From contig JABZFP010000029.1 in the NCBI GenBank assembly GCA_014237395.1, positions 362,537 to 426,536 on the forward strand: a DNA stretch of 64,000 bases, in the 5' to 3' direction. Positions 35,974 to 46,557 of this stretch are shown here, in pieces. Each line of letters opens with the position of its first letter. Within the stretch, counting starts at the first letter, position 1. Position numbers and translations under genes: made by a program. The notes under the pieces were generated by a model. That model ran no database searches. It was not told where the DNA came from and saw only the letters and a list, made by a program, of their open reading frames with translations. The stretch comes from Desulfobacteraceae bacterium (lineage in GTDB: Bacteria > Desulfobacterota > Desulfobacteria > Desulfobacterales > UBA5852).

Positions 35974-37479
35974 TTAAATCGAGTAAAAATAACCATCTTG
36001 TGCGGATAGGCAACCAGACATTTCGACCTTCAGCCAACGCCTTGTGGAAGGTGAAATTTTACCCACCTCGCTTTGACGCAACCCGGCGACCCAGAGAAGG
36101 CTGTCGCCGCAAAGCAACATGGGGTAACGCGGTCGGTCTTCCCGTGGAATTTTTCGGTCAATAAAAATTTTTTTCACTTTCTGTGTGCCGTTCAACCCCA
36201 AGGGCACCAGGCGATCCCCCGGGCGGAAATTGCGGACCATCAGGGGAAAGCGTAGTTGATCCATATCAAAAAAGGCGGTTTGCTGTCCAGTTCCGTAGAC
36301 ATCTTCGGGCGGCCGGGTTTCCAGCAGTGAAAATGTCATTGTGATGCCGCTTTCGCCGATGGGAAAACACCCCGGTGACGGGATCCGGCATTCAAACGCG
36401 GCAGCCCTCGGGAAAGTTCGGGGGAGGCGCCCTGTCGTCCGGTTGCGGGGCAAGTTCATCACATGGAGCCGATTCCCCTGACCGCGCATCACAAGACCGT
36501 CGGGCAAATCACAGGTTCCGCGCGCAGGGCCCTGCACGGCAAATTCGCGCGCGGCCTCCAGAGGAACAAACCCCATACGCCGCAAATCACCCTTGCAGCG
36601 CTGTATCGCCGCCCGTAAAACACGCCGCTGCAAGGCCGGGCTGCAATCCGCCAGGCCTCCACGGTCCAGCACCAGCACCGCGCCTTGATCGGCAAGGGTC
36701 AGCATCCGCAGCCTCTCCGCCGCAACGCCCTCCAGCCAGACCTCTTCGTCACGCATCAGTTGTGCCATTCGGCTCAACCCCTCGATCAGGGCCGGGTTGT
36801 ATTGTTCCTTGAGCAGCGGCAGCAGGTGGTGCCGTATGCGATTGCGCAGGAAACGAACGTCCGTGTTGCTCTCGTCGGTCACTGTGGCGACCGCGCTTCG
36901 CGCTATAAAGGCCAGGATAGCCGCGCGGGAAGTACGAATAAGGGGACGAATAATGGTCGTGGCGCCGCCGGAAACAGGGCGTTGCGGCGGAATGCCGGCC
37001 AGCCCCAACGGGCCGCTGCCGCGCAGCAGGCGCATCAGCACCAGCTCAGCATCGTCGTCCTGGTGGTGCCCCAACGCGATCCGGTTGAACCCGCCCGCCA
37101 TGGCCGCACGTTCCAGGAAACGATAGCGCACCTCGCGGGCAGCCTCTTCCGGGCTCACCCGGTGGGCTTGCCGAAAGGCCTCGGCCGACTCAGTTTCCGT
37201 GACGAGCCAAACGTCCAGGTGATCGGCCAGGCCAGCCGCATGCCGGGCATCGCGGGCGGCCCGGTCGCCTCTCAGACCGTGATTCAGGTGCGCGGCGCCG
37301 ATGGTAATGGACAGCCTGGCGCGCAATTGGTGAAGACCGAGTAATAAGGCAGTTGAATCGGGGCCGCCGGACAATCCCACCAGCACCCGGTCGCCCGGCT
37401 GCAGCATGCCATGGGTCGCTATCGTTTTCTCGATGGCCCGGATCAGCGGATCGCGGGTTGGGTCGTCATTCGTCCGCAT
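35974..37479 (-). CDS. tilS: tRNA(Ile)-lysidine synthase
   Basis: 501 residues. N-terminal PP-loop ATP pyrophosphatase motif VGLSGGPDSTALLLGL and the family element RYRFLERAAMAGGFNRIALGHHQDDDAE. The C-terminal TilS domains end in GTQKVKKIFIDRKIPREDR. It modifies C34 of the CAU-anticodon tRNA(Ile) to lysidine, essential for decoding AUA. First gene of the tilS-ftsH-folP-coaX run. It is divergent from the SRP RNA gene. Confidence 0.95.
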   Translation of the reverse strand: MRTNDDPTRDPLIRAIEKTIATHGMLQPGDRVLVGLSGGPDSTALLLGLHQLRARLSITIGAAHLNHGLRGDRAARDARHAAGLADHLDVWLVTETESAEAFRQAHRVSPEEAAREVRYRFLERAAMAGGFNRIALGHHQDDDAELVLMRLLRGSGPLGLAGIPPQRPVSGGATTIIRPLIRTSRAAILAFIARSAVATVTDESNTDVRFLRNRIRHHLLPLLKEQYNPALIEGLSRMAQLMRDEEVWLEGVAAERLRMLTLADQGAVLVLDRGGLADCSPALQRRVLRAAIQRCKGDLRRMGFVPLEAAREFAVQGPARGTCDLPDGLVMRGQGNRLHVMNLPRNRTTGRLPRTFPRAAAFECRIPSPGCFPIGESGITMTFSLLETRPPEDVYGTGQQTAFFDMDQLRFPLMVRNFRPGDRLVPLGLNGTQKVKKIFIDRKIPREDRPRYPMLLCGDSLLWVAGLRQSEVGKISPSTRRWLKVEMSGCLSAQDGYFYSI

Positions 37480-37612
37480 GGGGATAATCAGACCTTTGGA
37501 AAGCTCCGGCTGACAGCAGCATCAGCTAATGTGTGGTAATCAGTTATGATTTGATTAGGGCGGCCATGGGGCGAAGTCAACCCAATTTGATCGCCGGGAG
37601 GCGACTTTTTAC

Positions 37613-37641
37613 TTGCAAATCATCCCGGACTTGTCGATACT
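37613..37641 (+). promoter_or_regulatory. Possible promoter for the SRP RNA
   Basis: TTGCAA (37613-37618) and GATACT (37636-37641), 17-bp spacing, about 60 nt upstream of the likely mature 5' end. A leader removed by processing would be needed. Confidence 0.35.
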
Positions 37642-37705
37642 ATACCTCTATCGACGTGGGAGAATGGCCCCGCACGGATTGATTCCGGCCGGGCACCGAC
37701 GTTTT

Positions 37706-37803
37706 ATGGCCGGACCCCGCGCAACAGACGCTTACGAACCTCGTCAGATCCGGAAGGAAGCAGCGATAAGTAAGGCTGGCTGTGTCGCGGGATTTCCGGC
37801 CAT
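37706..37803 (+). ncRNA. ffs: Signal recognition particle RNA, small (4.5S) type
   Basis: The conserved SRP Alu-less core is clear: GTCAGATCCGGAAGGAAGCA with the GGAAGGAAGCAGC apical region, and the descending arm GTAAGGCTGGCTGTGTCGCGGGA. The ends pair as ATGGCCGGA (37706-37714) with TCCGGCCAT (37795-37803) and CCCGCG with CGCGGG. The ~98-nt hairpin partners with Ffh in cotranslational membrane targeting. Exact ends are inferred from the pairing. Confidence 0.93.
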
Positions 37804-37923
37804 TCCGTTATTGGCGTCACGGTTTCAACCCCCGCCCAACACCGTCTGAAACCCCCATCGGACACCTGATCACGACACACCGCCGACATCGGCTAAACCC
37901 CCGTTAATCACAGGCTTATCGCC

Positions 37924-37951
37924 TTGACATCAATCCAACACGTCTTATTAT
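37924..37951 (+). promoter_or_regulatory. Sigma-70-like promoter of grpE-dnaK
   Basis: TTGACA (6 of 6), 16-bp spacing, TATTAT (5 of 6), about 148 nt before the grpE ATG. No CIRCE repeat (TTAGCACTC-N9-GAGTGCTAA) is present, so HrcA control is not indicated. A GC-rich stem-loop follows at about 37982-38006. Confidence 0.6.
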
Positions 37952-38098
37952 TTTAGCGTTGCAAGCATCCGGGCAACAAAATGCCGCTTTCGGATTCCGG
38001 AAGCGGTGATTGTTTATGGTTGCCGGGCTTTGTATTGGAAACAACCCGCTTTCTGAACACGGCATAAAGGGAATCAAGCAAGGAGAACCAACAGCGTT

Positions 38099-38725
38099 AT
38101 GACAGAAAAGGAATCGATGGATAACGTGGCCGAAACCGACCAGGCCGAAGCGGATACGACGCCGCTTGATTCGGATTTAGAGGACGCGTCATCCCAAGCC
38201 CCCCTCCACGGCAATGATCAGGCAACGGATAGTGAAGAAGGAACCGAAAACCTGAGCGCCCCCCCCCAATCGCTTGAAGAAAAGTTGCAGGCTGCTGAAA
38301 GGCAGGCCCAGGAAAATCACGAACGGTTCCTGCGTGCGGCCGCGGAACTGGACAACTTCCGCAAACGAAAAGAGCGTGAAGTCAGCGATTTGAGGAAATA
38401 CGCCAATCAAATGCTGCTGCGGGAGTTGTTGGGCGTGGTGGACAACCTTGAGCGGGCGTTGGCCGCCTCCCTGGAAAACAGCGAACCCGAAGGCCTCAGG
38501 GAAGGCGTTGAAATGACGCTGAAAGAGCTTTTGAAAATATTTGACCAGTTCAAGGTCACGCCGATCGAAGCGCACGAGCAGCCGTTCGATCCCAACCATC
38601 ATGAAGCGGTCATGCAGGAGCCCAGTGACGCCTTCCCACCCAATACGGTGGTCAAGGAGTTGCAGAAAGGGTACATGCTTCGCGATCGATTATTGCGTCC
38701 GGCCATGGTTGTCGTTTCCAAATAA
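38099..38725 (+). CDS. grpE: Nucleotide exchange factor GrpE
   Basis: 208 residues: a long acidic, disordered N-terminus (about 1-60), a coiled coil (60-110), and the C-terminal GrpE domain with RKRKEREVSDLRKYANQ, LREGVEMTLKELLKIF and FDPNHHEAVMQ. It exchanges ADP for ATP on DnaK. AAGGAG lies 13 nt before the chosen ATG; a second in-frame ATG at 38117 is possible. dnaK follows 93 nt downstream. Confidence 0.95.
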   Translation: MTEKESMDNVAETDQAEADTTPLDSDLEDASSQAPLHGNDQATDSEEGTENLSAPPQSLEEKLQAAERQAQENHERFLRAAAELDNFRKRKEREVSDLRKYANQMLLRELLGVVDNLERALAASLENSEPEGLREGVEMTLKELLKIFDQFKVTPIEAHEQPFDPNHHEAVMQEPSDAFPPNTVVKELQKGYMLRDRLLRPAMVVVSK

Positions 38726-38818
38726 TAGACTTATTTTCGAGCGAACTGCGACGAACGCGGCGCTCCAGACCATAAATTTTGACAGCTTACTACGCGACTT
38801 TTAAGGAGGATAGACGAA

Positions 38819-40750
<1,932 letters not shown>

Positions 40751-40766
40751 CAGCGCTTATCACCAG

Positions 40767-40810
40767 AAAACGCCCTGCAGCCTGTTGTTGCTGCAGGGCG
40801 TTTTCTATTT
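40767..40810 (+). terminator. Rho-independent terminator of dnaK, probably bidirectional
   Basis: A perfect 14-bp stem AAAACGCCCTGCAG/CTGCAGGGCGTTTT around a 10-nt loop, 16 nt after the dnaK stop. The A/T flanks let it serve the convergent DUF4197 gene also. Confidence 0.92.
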
Positions 40811-40875
40811 GGATCGCCGGATGGCCCGGGCCTTCAGACCTCAATTGAAAATGGCCGGATCCGACAGTGCACTTG

Positions 40876-41607
40876 TCAGGGGTTCGCAAACACTTTCTGC
40901 AGCAAGTCGGTCACCCGGGCCGCCGGATCCTGCCGGATTTTGGCTTCCTCTTCCGCCACCAGGACGAACAGGCCCTCCAGGGCCTGGGATGTCACATAGT
41001 CATCCAGATCCACCAGCCAGTCCGACAGGAACGGTATGGCTTCCGCCCCGGTCTGCAAGGTGTGGTATTGCTGGGTGACCCCCACCGATTCCATGCTCTG
41101 GTGCACCAGCGGTTTAAAAACCGCCGTCAGTTGATCGGTCGTCTTGTCCTGAAAATACAGCGTGGCTTCGTTGTCCCCGCCATTCAGGATACGCTGGGCA
41201 TCATCGAACTCCATCTGTTTGATGGCATCCCAGAAAATCGACTGGGCTTCCGGGGCCGCCTGCTCGGCGGCCCGGTTCATGCTGAGGACAAAGGCATCCA
41301 GCTGATCGCCCATGCCGGCCGCCCGCACCAGTGCTTCTGTCTTAGCCATGGATTCCGGCAGTGGAATTTTAATCTTTGGATTATTGAGATAACCATTTTC
41401 CTGGCCGGCCAGTTGGGTGGCCTGGGCGGTGCCGATCTCCAGCGCCTCCTTCAACCCATTGACGATGTCGGCATTTTCGAGTTGGTCGCCGCCACCGACC
41501 GAATCGATGGTTTTTTTGAGAACATCCGTCCATCCGCCCACAGCATTTGAAACGCTCCAGGGGCTGCTAAAAACAAACAAGACCAAAAGCAACCGTATCG
41601 TTTTCAT
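40876..41607 (-). CDS. DUF4197-family secreted protein
   Basis: 243 residues from the ATG at 41607 (AAGGA 7 nt upstream). The frame is open to 41667 without homology. A Sec signal peptide ([21 protein letters not shown]) is followed by a helical domain with [34 protein letters not shown], diagnostic of DUF4197, and several repeated helices. Likely periplasmic; the family function is not known. Its stop converges with the dnaK terminator. Confidence 0.88.
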   Translation of the reverse strand: MKTIRLLLVLFVFSSPWSVSNAVGGWTDVLKKTIDSVGGGDQLENADIVNGLKEALEIGTAQATQLAGQENGYLNNPKIKIPLPESMAKTEALVRAAGMGDQLDAFVLSMNRAAEQAAPEAQSIFWDAIKQMEFDDAQRILNGGDNEATLYFQDKTTDQLTAVFKPLVHQSMESVGVTQQYHTLQTGAEAIPFLSDWLVDLDDYVTSQALEGLFVLVAEEEAKIRQDPAARVTDLLQKVFANP

Positions 41608-41675
41608 CACATATTCCTTTTTTATGGAGTTATCGTCGGGTGTTCCCCGCCAAGGCATATCGGCCATAGCAAAGT

Positions 41676-42677
41676 TCAGCGGCCCTGCGGCAACTCAAAC
41701 GCCGTGGCCGTCATTGTCGTGGTGGTCCATTGCGACGTCTGGCGAAAGGGTTGTGCCCGATGGCGGCACTTGGCGCGACCGCAGATCGGGCAATTTTCCT
41801 TCTGACAGGGGTCCATGTGCACCAGCACACTTTCAGCGCCCGGCACTTCCGCCAGGATGGCTTTTTCCAGATCGTCCGCTTCGCGGTGGGCGTCTTCCAG
41901 CATCATTTCACGGGGCAGAATCAGATGCAGGTCGACATGAATCCGTGCCCCGGCATTCCAGGCACGCAGCTTGTGGATGTCGATCCAACTCGGCTTGCGG
42001 TGAGCCAGAATGACCGCCGTCACCTGCTTGAGCACGTCCGGATCGGCGGCATCCATGAGTCCTTTGTAGGATTCCCGAATCAGCCGTGCGCCGGTAAACA
42101 GGATGTGGACGCCCACCAGGCAGGCCACCAGACCGTCCATCCAGTACCAGTCGGTCAGCCGCACCAGCACCAGCCCGGCCACCACGCCCACCGAGGTATA
42201 GACGTCGGTAAGCACATGACGGCCGTCGGCTTCCAGGGTGATGGATCGCGTCCGACGTCCGATCCGCACCAGCCCCAGCCCCAGCAGCAAGTTGACGGCG
42301 CTGGCCGCCACCATTAGCAGCAGACCCATGTCAAGCCCGGGCAGGGGCTGCGGTGATAGAAGGTGGCTGACCCCCACCCGGAAAATGCCCAGCGCGGCCA
42401 AAACGATCAGGGCGCCTTCGAATCCGGCCGAAAAAAATTCGATCTTGCCGTGGCCGTAGGGATGGTCCTCGTCCGGCGGAATGGCCGACAGGATAATGCT
42501 GACGATCGCGAAACTGCTGGCCACCACATTGATGATCGATTCCAGAGCATCGGAAAGCACCGCCGAGGAACCGGTCAAGCGGTAGACGTAGAACTTGACC
42601 GCCATCAGCCCGGCGCCCACCAGCAGAGACACAAGCCCGGCCGTAATGCGCAGCCGCTGTTGCCGATTTTCAGTCAT
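41676..42677 (-). CDS. Cation diffusion facilitator (Zn/Fe/Cd-type CDF) transporter
   Basis: 333 residues: six membrane helices in the first ~210 residues, with the metal-binding LSDALESIINV (helix 2) and EADGRHVLTDVYTS (helix 5; HxxxD) motifs, and PPDEDHPYGHGKIEF. The cytoplasmic C-terminal domain (ARIHVDLHL, VHMDP) is followed by a Cys-rich CQKENCPICGRAKC and a Thr-rich tail. It exports divalent metal ions in exchange for protons. The Cys tail may sense or bind metal (inference). The start overlaps the DUF309 gene by 8 nt. Confidence 0.93.
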   Translation of the reverse strand: MTENRQQRLRITAGLVSLLVGAGLMAVKFYVYRLTGSSAVLSDALESIINVVASSFAIVSIILSAIPPDEDHPYGHGKIEFFSAGFEGALIVLAALGIFRVGVSHLLSPQPLPGLDMGLLLMVAASAVNLLLGLGLVRIGRRTRSITLEADGRHVLTDVYTSVGVVAGLVLVRLTDWYWMDGLVACLVGVHILFTGARLIRESYKGLMDAADPDVLKQVTAVILAHRKPSWIDIHKLRAWNAGARIHVDLHLILPREMMLEDAHREADDLEKAILAEVPGAESVLVHMDPCQKENCPICGRAKCRHRAQPFRQTSQWTTTTMTATAFELPQGR

Positions 42678-43266
42678 GCCGCACCATTTTCCGACTTGCC
42701 CCGTTTTCTTTGCGGTCAGGCGAGGCGGTTTCGGCCAGGCGCTCCAGTTGAACGATCAGCTTTTCAACCCCGATCGCCTGATGATCGCCGATGGCCTCGC
42801 CGAACCGCCGCAACCGGTCCACCGCTTTACGGGCCAGGCTGATGGCGGCGGCAGCATGACCGGCCTCCTGGTGAACATGAACCCCCGCCGCCTGGATCAG
42901 CCCTTTGAGACCTTCGCGCTCATCGCCTGAAGCACCCAGCCAGTGAGGTTCCAGTATTTCATGGGCTTCAAAAGCTAATCCGTGACGCCAGAGAATGGCC
43001 GCCCGGTTCACCGGCGAACCACCCAAGGACCGTATGTCGCGCGTTGCCGCACGGTAGCGGGCAACGCGATCCCGGATATAATCGCTATACGGTGGCCGGG
43101 CGTAGCATTTCAGCCAATCGGCGGGAACGTCGCCGAACACCTCATTCCGCTCCAGGCAGTCTCGCAGCATTTCGGAAAGGGTGTTGCGCACCGTCCTGGA
43201 AGGGCGGTCGTTAAAGGGATCGAACCCATCACAATAGACTTGTTTCTTCGAATCGGTCACCGTCAT
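42670..43266 (-). CDS. DUF309-domain protein
   Basis: 198 residues. The DUF309 signature is HGLAFEAHEILEPHW with GLKGLIQAAGVHVHQEAG: a short helical metal-looking domain (His/Glu-rich). The N-terminal ~90 residues (YARPPYSDYIRDRVARYRAA) are a basic extension. Function unknown in the family. It overlaps the CDF transporter start by 8 nt, so the two are cotranslated. A link to metal handling is plausible but unproven. Confidence 0.82.
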   Translation of the reverse strand: MTVTDSKKQVYCDGFDPFNDRPSRTVRNTLSEMLRDCLERNEVFGDVPADWLKCYARPPYSDYIRDRVARYRAATRDIRSLGGSPVNRAAILWRHGLAFEAHEILEPHWLGASGDEREGLKGLIQAAGVHVHQEAGHAAAAISLARKAVDRLRRFGEAIGDHQAIGVEKLIVQLERLAETASPDRKENGASRKMVRHD

Positions 43267-43282
43267 TCCCTATTGTGGTATC

Positions 43283-43726
43283 TCAATTCGCGCCGAGACG
43301 ATCACCCTCCAAGGCCTCGATACGCTCGCGTATGACATCGGGCAAGGACACTTTGCCGCCGCCGGCATAGTTGATCGTGACAATGCGGCCGTCGCCTTCG
43401 GCGGCCAGCTTGCCATGCTGATGACTCGCCACGGCGTACTGCATTATAAATCCCTCCGGTGCCAGGGCGCTTACCCGGGCGCCGACCGACACGGTGTCCG
43501 GGAAGGTAAGCGGAATCCGATAGCGGCAGCGGGTCTCCGCCAGAATCGGCCCCACGCCGGTGGTTTCCATCACCTTCATGGCATCGATCGCATCGAAATA
43601 GGCGATACGCGCGCTCTCGAAATAGCGAAAATAGACGACGTTGTTCAGGTGCTGAAACGCATCCATCTCGCCCCAGGCCACCGGAATGTCGATAATGACC
43701 GGGTAGTCGCTCAGCAACGCTTCCAT
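43283..43726 (-). CDS. Acyl-CoA thioesterase, 4HBT hotdog fold
   Basis: 147 residues with the classic signature VAWGEMDAFQHLNNVVYFRYFESARIAYF (Asp-based YbgC/4HBT type), then EFRRPLTFPDTV-like ETRCRYRIPLTFPDTV. It hydrolyses acyl-CoA or acyl-ACP thioesters in the cytoplasm. AAGGAA precedes the ATG by 6 nt. It is 17 nt upstream of the DUF309 gene, probably in the same operon. Confidence 0.9.
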   Translation of the reverse strand: MEALLSDYPVIIDIPVAWGEMDAFQHLNNVVYFRYFESARIAYFDAIDAMKVMETTGVGPILAETRCRYRIPLTFPDTVSVGARVSALAPEGFIMQYAVASHQHGKLAAEGDGRIVTINYAGGGKVSLPDVIRERIEALEGDRLGAN

Positions 43727-43801
43727 ATTGTTTCCTTCTTCGTTTTAGCCGGAATCGAAATCCCCTGCGGCACTGAGCACGGCGCAGCTTTCCACCACCG
43801 G

Positions 43802-45466
43802 CTACTGTCGGGAGGCGATGGTCCGGTCCAGTTTGATCACCACCATGGTGATATCATCTTCCACATCCGAACTCCCGCAGAAATCCTTCAAGGCGCTCAC
43901 CAGGCGATCCCGTATCGTTTCGGCCGAGGCACCCGCATGGCGCTTTATAAGGGCCATAACCCGCTCTTTCCCAAACATCTCCCCGTAGGCGTTGCAGGCC
44001 TCCCAGATGCCATCCGTCCCCACCAGGAGGATGCTGCCCTCTACCAGGTTGGAACGGTGCTGTAAGGTATATCGGGAAGCCGTGTCCACCCCCAGCGCGA
44101 CACCCGGCCCGGTCAAGCGTTCAAATTGATCCGCCTGTGGATCGTACAGAATCGCCGGGTCATGACCGGCCCGCACCCATACGACCGCGCCGGATACCGG
44201 GTTGACCGCCAGCCCCATCAGGGTCATGAACTGGCCGGAGGCCCCGACATCCTGGGCCAGCTGGGAATTGACGTCGTTAAAAGCCTCTGCCAGATCCCCC
44301 GGCAGCGACAAGCGCTGACGCAGCAGCGCCCGGGCCGTGGCCATCAGGAGAGCGGACGGCACACCGTGTCCGGACACATCTCCTACCACCACGGCCAGGG
44401 GACTCCCTTCGGATGCCCCGGTCTCGTAGCGGATGTAGTCGTAGTAATCACCCCCGGTCTCATCACAGTAGATACTCGTGCCCGCGATGTCGAGGCCGTC
44501 CACCTGCGGATCCTGCCGGGGCAGAAGGTTCTGCTGCACCTCTCGGGCCAGCATCATGGCCAGGCGCATCTGCTCCCGCTCTTTCAAGCCTTCGGTCATC
44601 TGGTTGATCACATCGCCGGTGTAGCCCAGTTCGTCATTGGACGTAACCTGAATCCGATCGTCGAAATGACCTTCCCGGACCCGCGAGAGGGTTCGAATGA
44701 TGGCCCTGAAAGGAAGGGAAAGATTGGTGCCCACCAGCACCCAGAGCCATACCCCGACAATGATAAATATCAGGGAATTGTTCACCAGGGCGGCTCCCAG
44801 GCGCTCCAGGACGGCTGCCGGATCTTCGTCCCCCGCAGACAGCCCGTAATAAACCTGGATCGTGGCCAGAAACGGAATCAGGTTGCAGGCGAACAGCAGG
44901 GCCGCCAGGCGCACCCGGATGCTGACGCGTATCGTTCCGGAAATCTCGTGAATCCTGCCCTTGGGGAAAAAGAAAGTGGCCAGTTTTTTCTGGAAAATGT
45001 GTTCCAGGAGAAAAAACGCCACCACGATGGTGATCAGGCCGATATGCATGTTGACCATAAAGGCCCGCTTGATGATGTGGTCGGGCGCCCCTATCTGCCA
45101 GTAATAGGTGGCCCAGAAGGCCGCCGCCAGAATCCAGATGAAAAGATCGAGGACAACGGCGAAGAAGGGTTCGTTCAACAGCCGCCTTAACACCTGCCGG
45201 GAAGCTCTGGGAGGATCGCCCCCATCCGCGTAACACATCTTGATGTAACGGCGCATCGGCAACTCGTACCAGACCAGACCGATGAATCCCAACAGGAAAA
45301 GCACCGGTGTTGAAATGGCCTGAGTGATGATAAGCTGCGACGTCGTGCCGACGGTAACATTGGGAGGACCCACCAGGTTGGTAATCACCACCGCTGAAAT
45401 AAAATTGGCCGTGATATTGCCCACCAACATGCGGTTTTTAAGCTGGAAACATTGCCGTGCCGTCAT
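43802..45466 (-). CDS. Membrane-bound PP2C/SpoIIE-type serine phosphatase with HAMP domain
   Basis: 554 residues: a membrane part with about six hydrophobic segments (residues 14-270), HAMP (about 265-320, SLPFRAIIRTLSRVREGHFDDRIQV), then a SpoIIE/PP2C phosphatase domain with DETGGDYYDYI, VVVGDVSGHGVPSALLMA, AGHDPAILY and DGIWEACN (metal-binding Asp/Gly). It probably dephosphorylates an anti-sigma-factor antagonist in a partner-switching pathway. No such partner is seen in the window. It is not an operon-mate of the thioesterase for certain (75-nt gap). Confidence 0.9.
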   Translation of the reverse strand: MTARQCFQLKNRMLVGNITANFISAVVITNLVGPPNVTVGTTSQLIITQAISTPVLFLLGFIGLVWYELPMRRYIKMCYADGGDPPRASRQVLRRLLNEPFFAVVLDLFIWILAAAFWATYYWQIGAPDHIIKRAFMVNMHIGLITIVVAFFLLEHIFQKKLATFFFPKGRIHEISGTIRVSIRVRLAALLFACNLIPFLATIQVYYGLSAGDEDPAAVLERLGAALVNNSLIFIIVGVWLWVLVGTNLSLPFRAIIRTLSRVREGHFDDRIQVTSNDELGYTGDVINQMTEGLKEREQMRLAMMLAREVQQNLLPRQDPQVDGLDIAGTSIYCDETGGDYYDYIRYETGASEGSPLAVVVGDVSGHGVPSALLMATARALLRQRLSLPGDLAEAFNDVNSQLAQDVGASGQFMTLMGLAVNPVSGAVVWVRAGHDPAILYDPQADQFERLTGPGVALGVDTASRYTLQHRSNLVEGSILLVGTDGIWEACNAYGEMFGKERVMALIKRHAGASAETIRDRLVSALKDFCGSSDVEDDITMVVIKLDRTIASRQ

Positions 45467-45590
45467 GGATGCCTACCTGCCATGAAATGCAAAAAAAACC
45501 GAAGGATAAAAATCATACACCGATGGGTGTCGACAGAGGTGTGCAGTCGAGCCGGCAGGTTTCGGCCAACGCCCGAAGGCCGTGGTTCAA

Positions 45591-45992
45591 TCAGGTTGTC
45601 GGATCGACTTTGATGCTTAAGGACACGACGTGGTTGCGGCGATCGATTTCATGGGTGCGGCCCATCTCCCAGGTCCCACAACGATGGGTACCGTCCAATA
45701 ATGCGTCGATACCGCTTACCAGGTCCGCCACACCGATGACCGGGTGACGACTGAAAACATGGGGCAGCCCGTAGGTCAGGCTGCAGGACAGGCATTTCCC
45801 GGGACGTTCCGTGAGATGAAAGGCAAATTGCAGCTGGTTGTCCCGGTAGCCGTCGTAACGCAGTTCAATGTCGTAAGCGCCCTCGCTCGCGTCCCCGAAC
45901 AACGCCTCGAAAAATTGATCCGCGCGGTCGGCGGGAAAGAGGCCTTCCAGCCGATCCGGTGTAAACAGGGTGTCAAAAGGATCTTTGCCCAT
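45591..45992 (-). CDS. Conserved hypothetical protein, 133 aa
   Basis: A cytoplasmic-looking protein without a signal peptide. Features: a repeated LF..DR-LEGLFPADRADQFFEALFGD helix block at the start, a central beta region (YDIELRYDGYRDNQLQFAFHL) and a pair of cysteines, CLSC, before SLTYGLPHVFSRHPVIG. I recall similar proteins in other Desulfobacterota but not an assigned function. Codon composition and a GGAGGG-type ribosome-binding site support it as real. Confidence 0.7.
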   Translation of the reverse strand: MGKDPFDTLFTPDRLEGLFPADRADQFFEALFGDASEGAYDIELRYDGYRDNQLQFAFHLTERPGKCLSCSLTYGLPHVFSRHPVIGVADLVSGIDALLDGTHRCGTWEMGRTHEIDRRNHVVSLSIKVDPTT

Positions 45993-46073
45993 TTTCCGGT
46001 TTCCCTCCCGCTTCTGTTTTTCAGCATCAGCGGCCGGCTCGCCGCGCGGTGCAGCGCCTACCGCAACTGAGCA

Positions 46074-46337
46074 TCAGGGCTCTTCGGCTGTAAACGTAGC
46101 CACAATGCCGAGCAGAATCAATACGGCCGATACCAGCATCAATACGGCCTGTATAGCAAAACCGATCGATTCCGGCAATTGCTGCTGGAGCCAGACACCA
46201 AGGGCGGCGGCCGCCGACCCAAGTAGAATTTTCCCTAAAGCCCCGAAACGGCGGCGGGCCAGTGCGCCGACAGCCGCCATCAGGGCGGCCCCGCCCCACC
46301 AGTAATAGAGGACATATGCGTTGAACTGCAAGGTCAT
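46074..46337 (-). CDS. Small membrane protein, 87 aa
   Basis: Three hydrophobic segments (about 10-28, 35-50 and 60-80) separated by a short basic ARRRFGALGK loop. AAGGAA precedes the ATG by about 8 nt. There are no catalytic motifs. Function unknown. Confidence 0.75.
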   Translation of the reverse strand: MTLQFNAYVLYYWWGGAALMAAVGALARRRFGALGKILLGSAAAALGVWLQQQLPESIGFAIQAVLMLVSAVLILLGIVATFTAEEP

Positions 46338-46557
46338 GCGTGGATTCCTTCGTTATCTCTGATTTCCCGCCGCGTTCGGCAGGTCCTTTCACTATCGACA
46401 AGCGGGCGTTTATTACCATATCACTTGTCAGAATTCAAACGCCGGCTCAGCCAATCCCGTTGCTTGACGACCCGCGTGGTATCTCTTAACATGAAGGTCG
46501 AACCGTTGACGATCCGCGACCGCACCGTCCTGCACGGTGCTTTTTTAGGCAGAAATC

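Noticed and set aside
33856..36009. 717-codon plus-strand frame
   Set aside because: It is antisense to ftsH, whose Walker and HEAGH motifs are intact.
37924..38098. CIRCE/HrcA operator before grpE
   Set aside because: No TTAGCACTC-N9-GAGTGCTAA repeat is present; a normal sigma-70-type promoter is.
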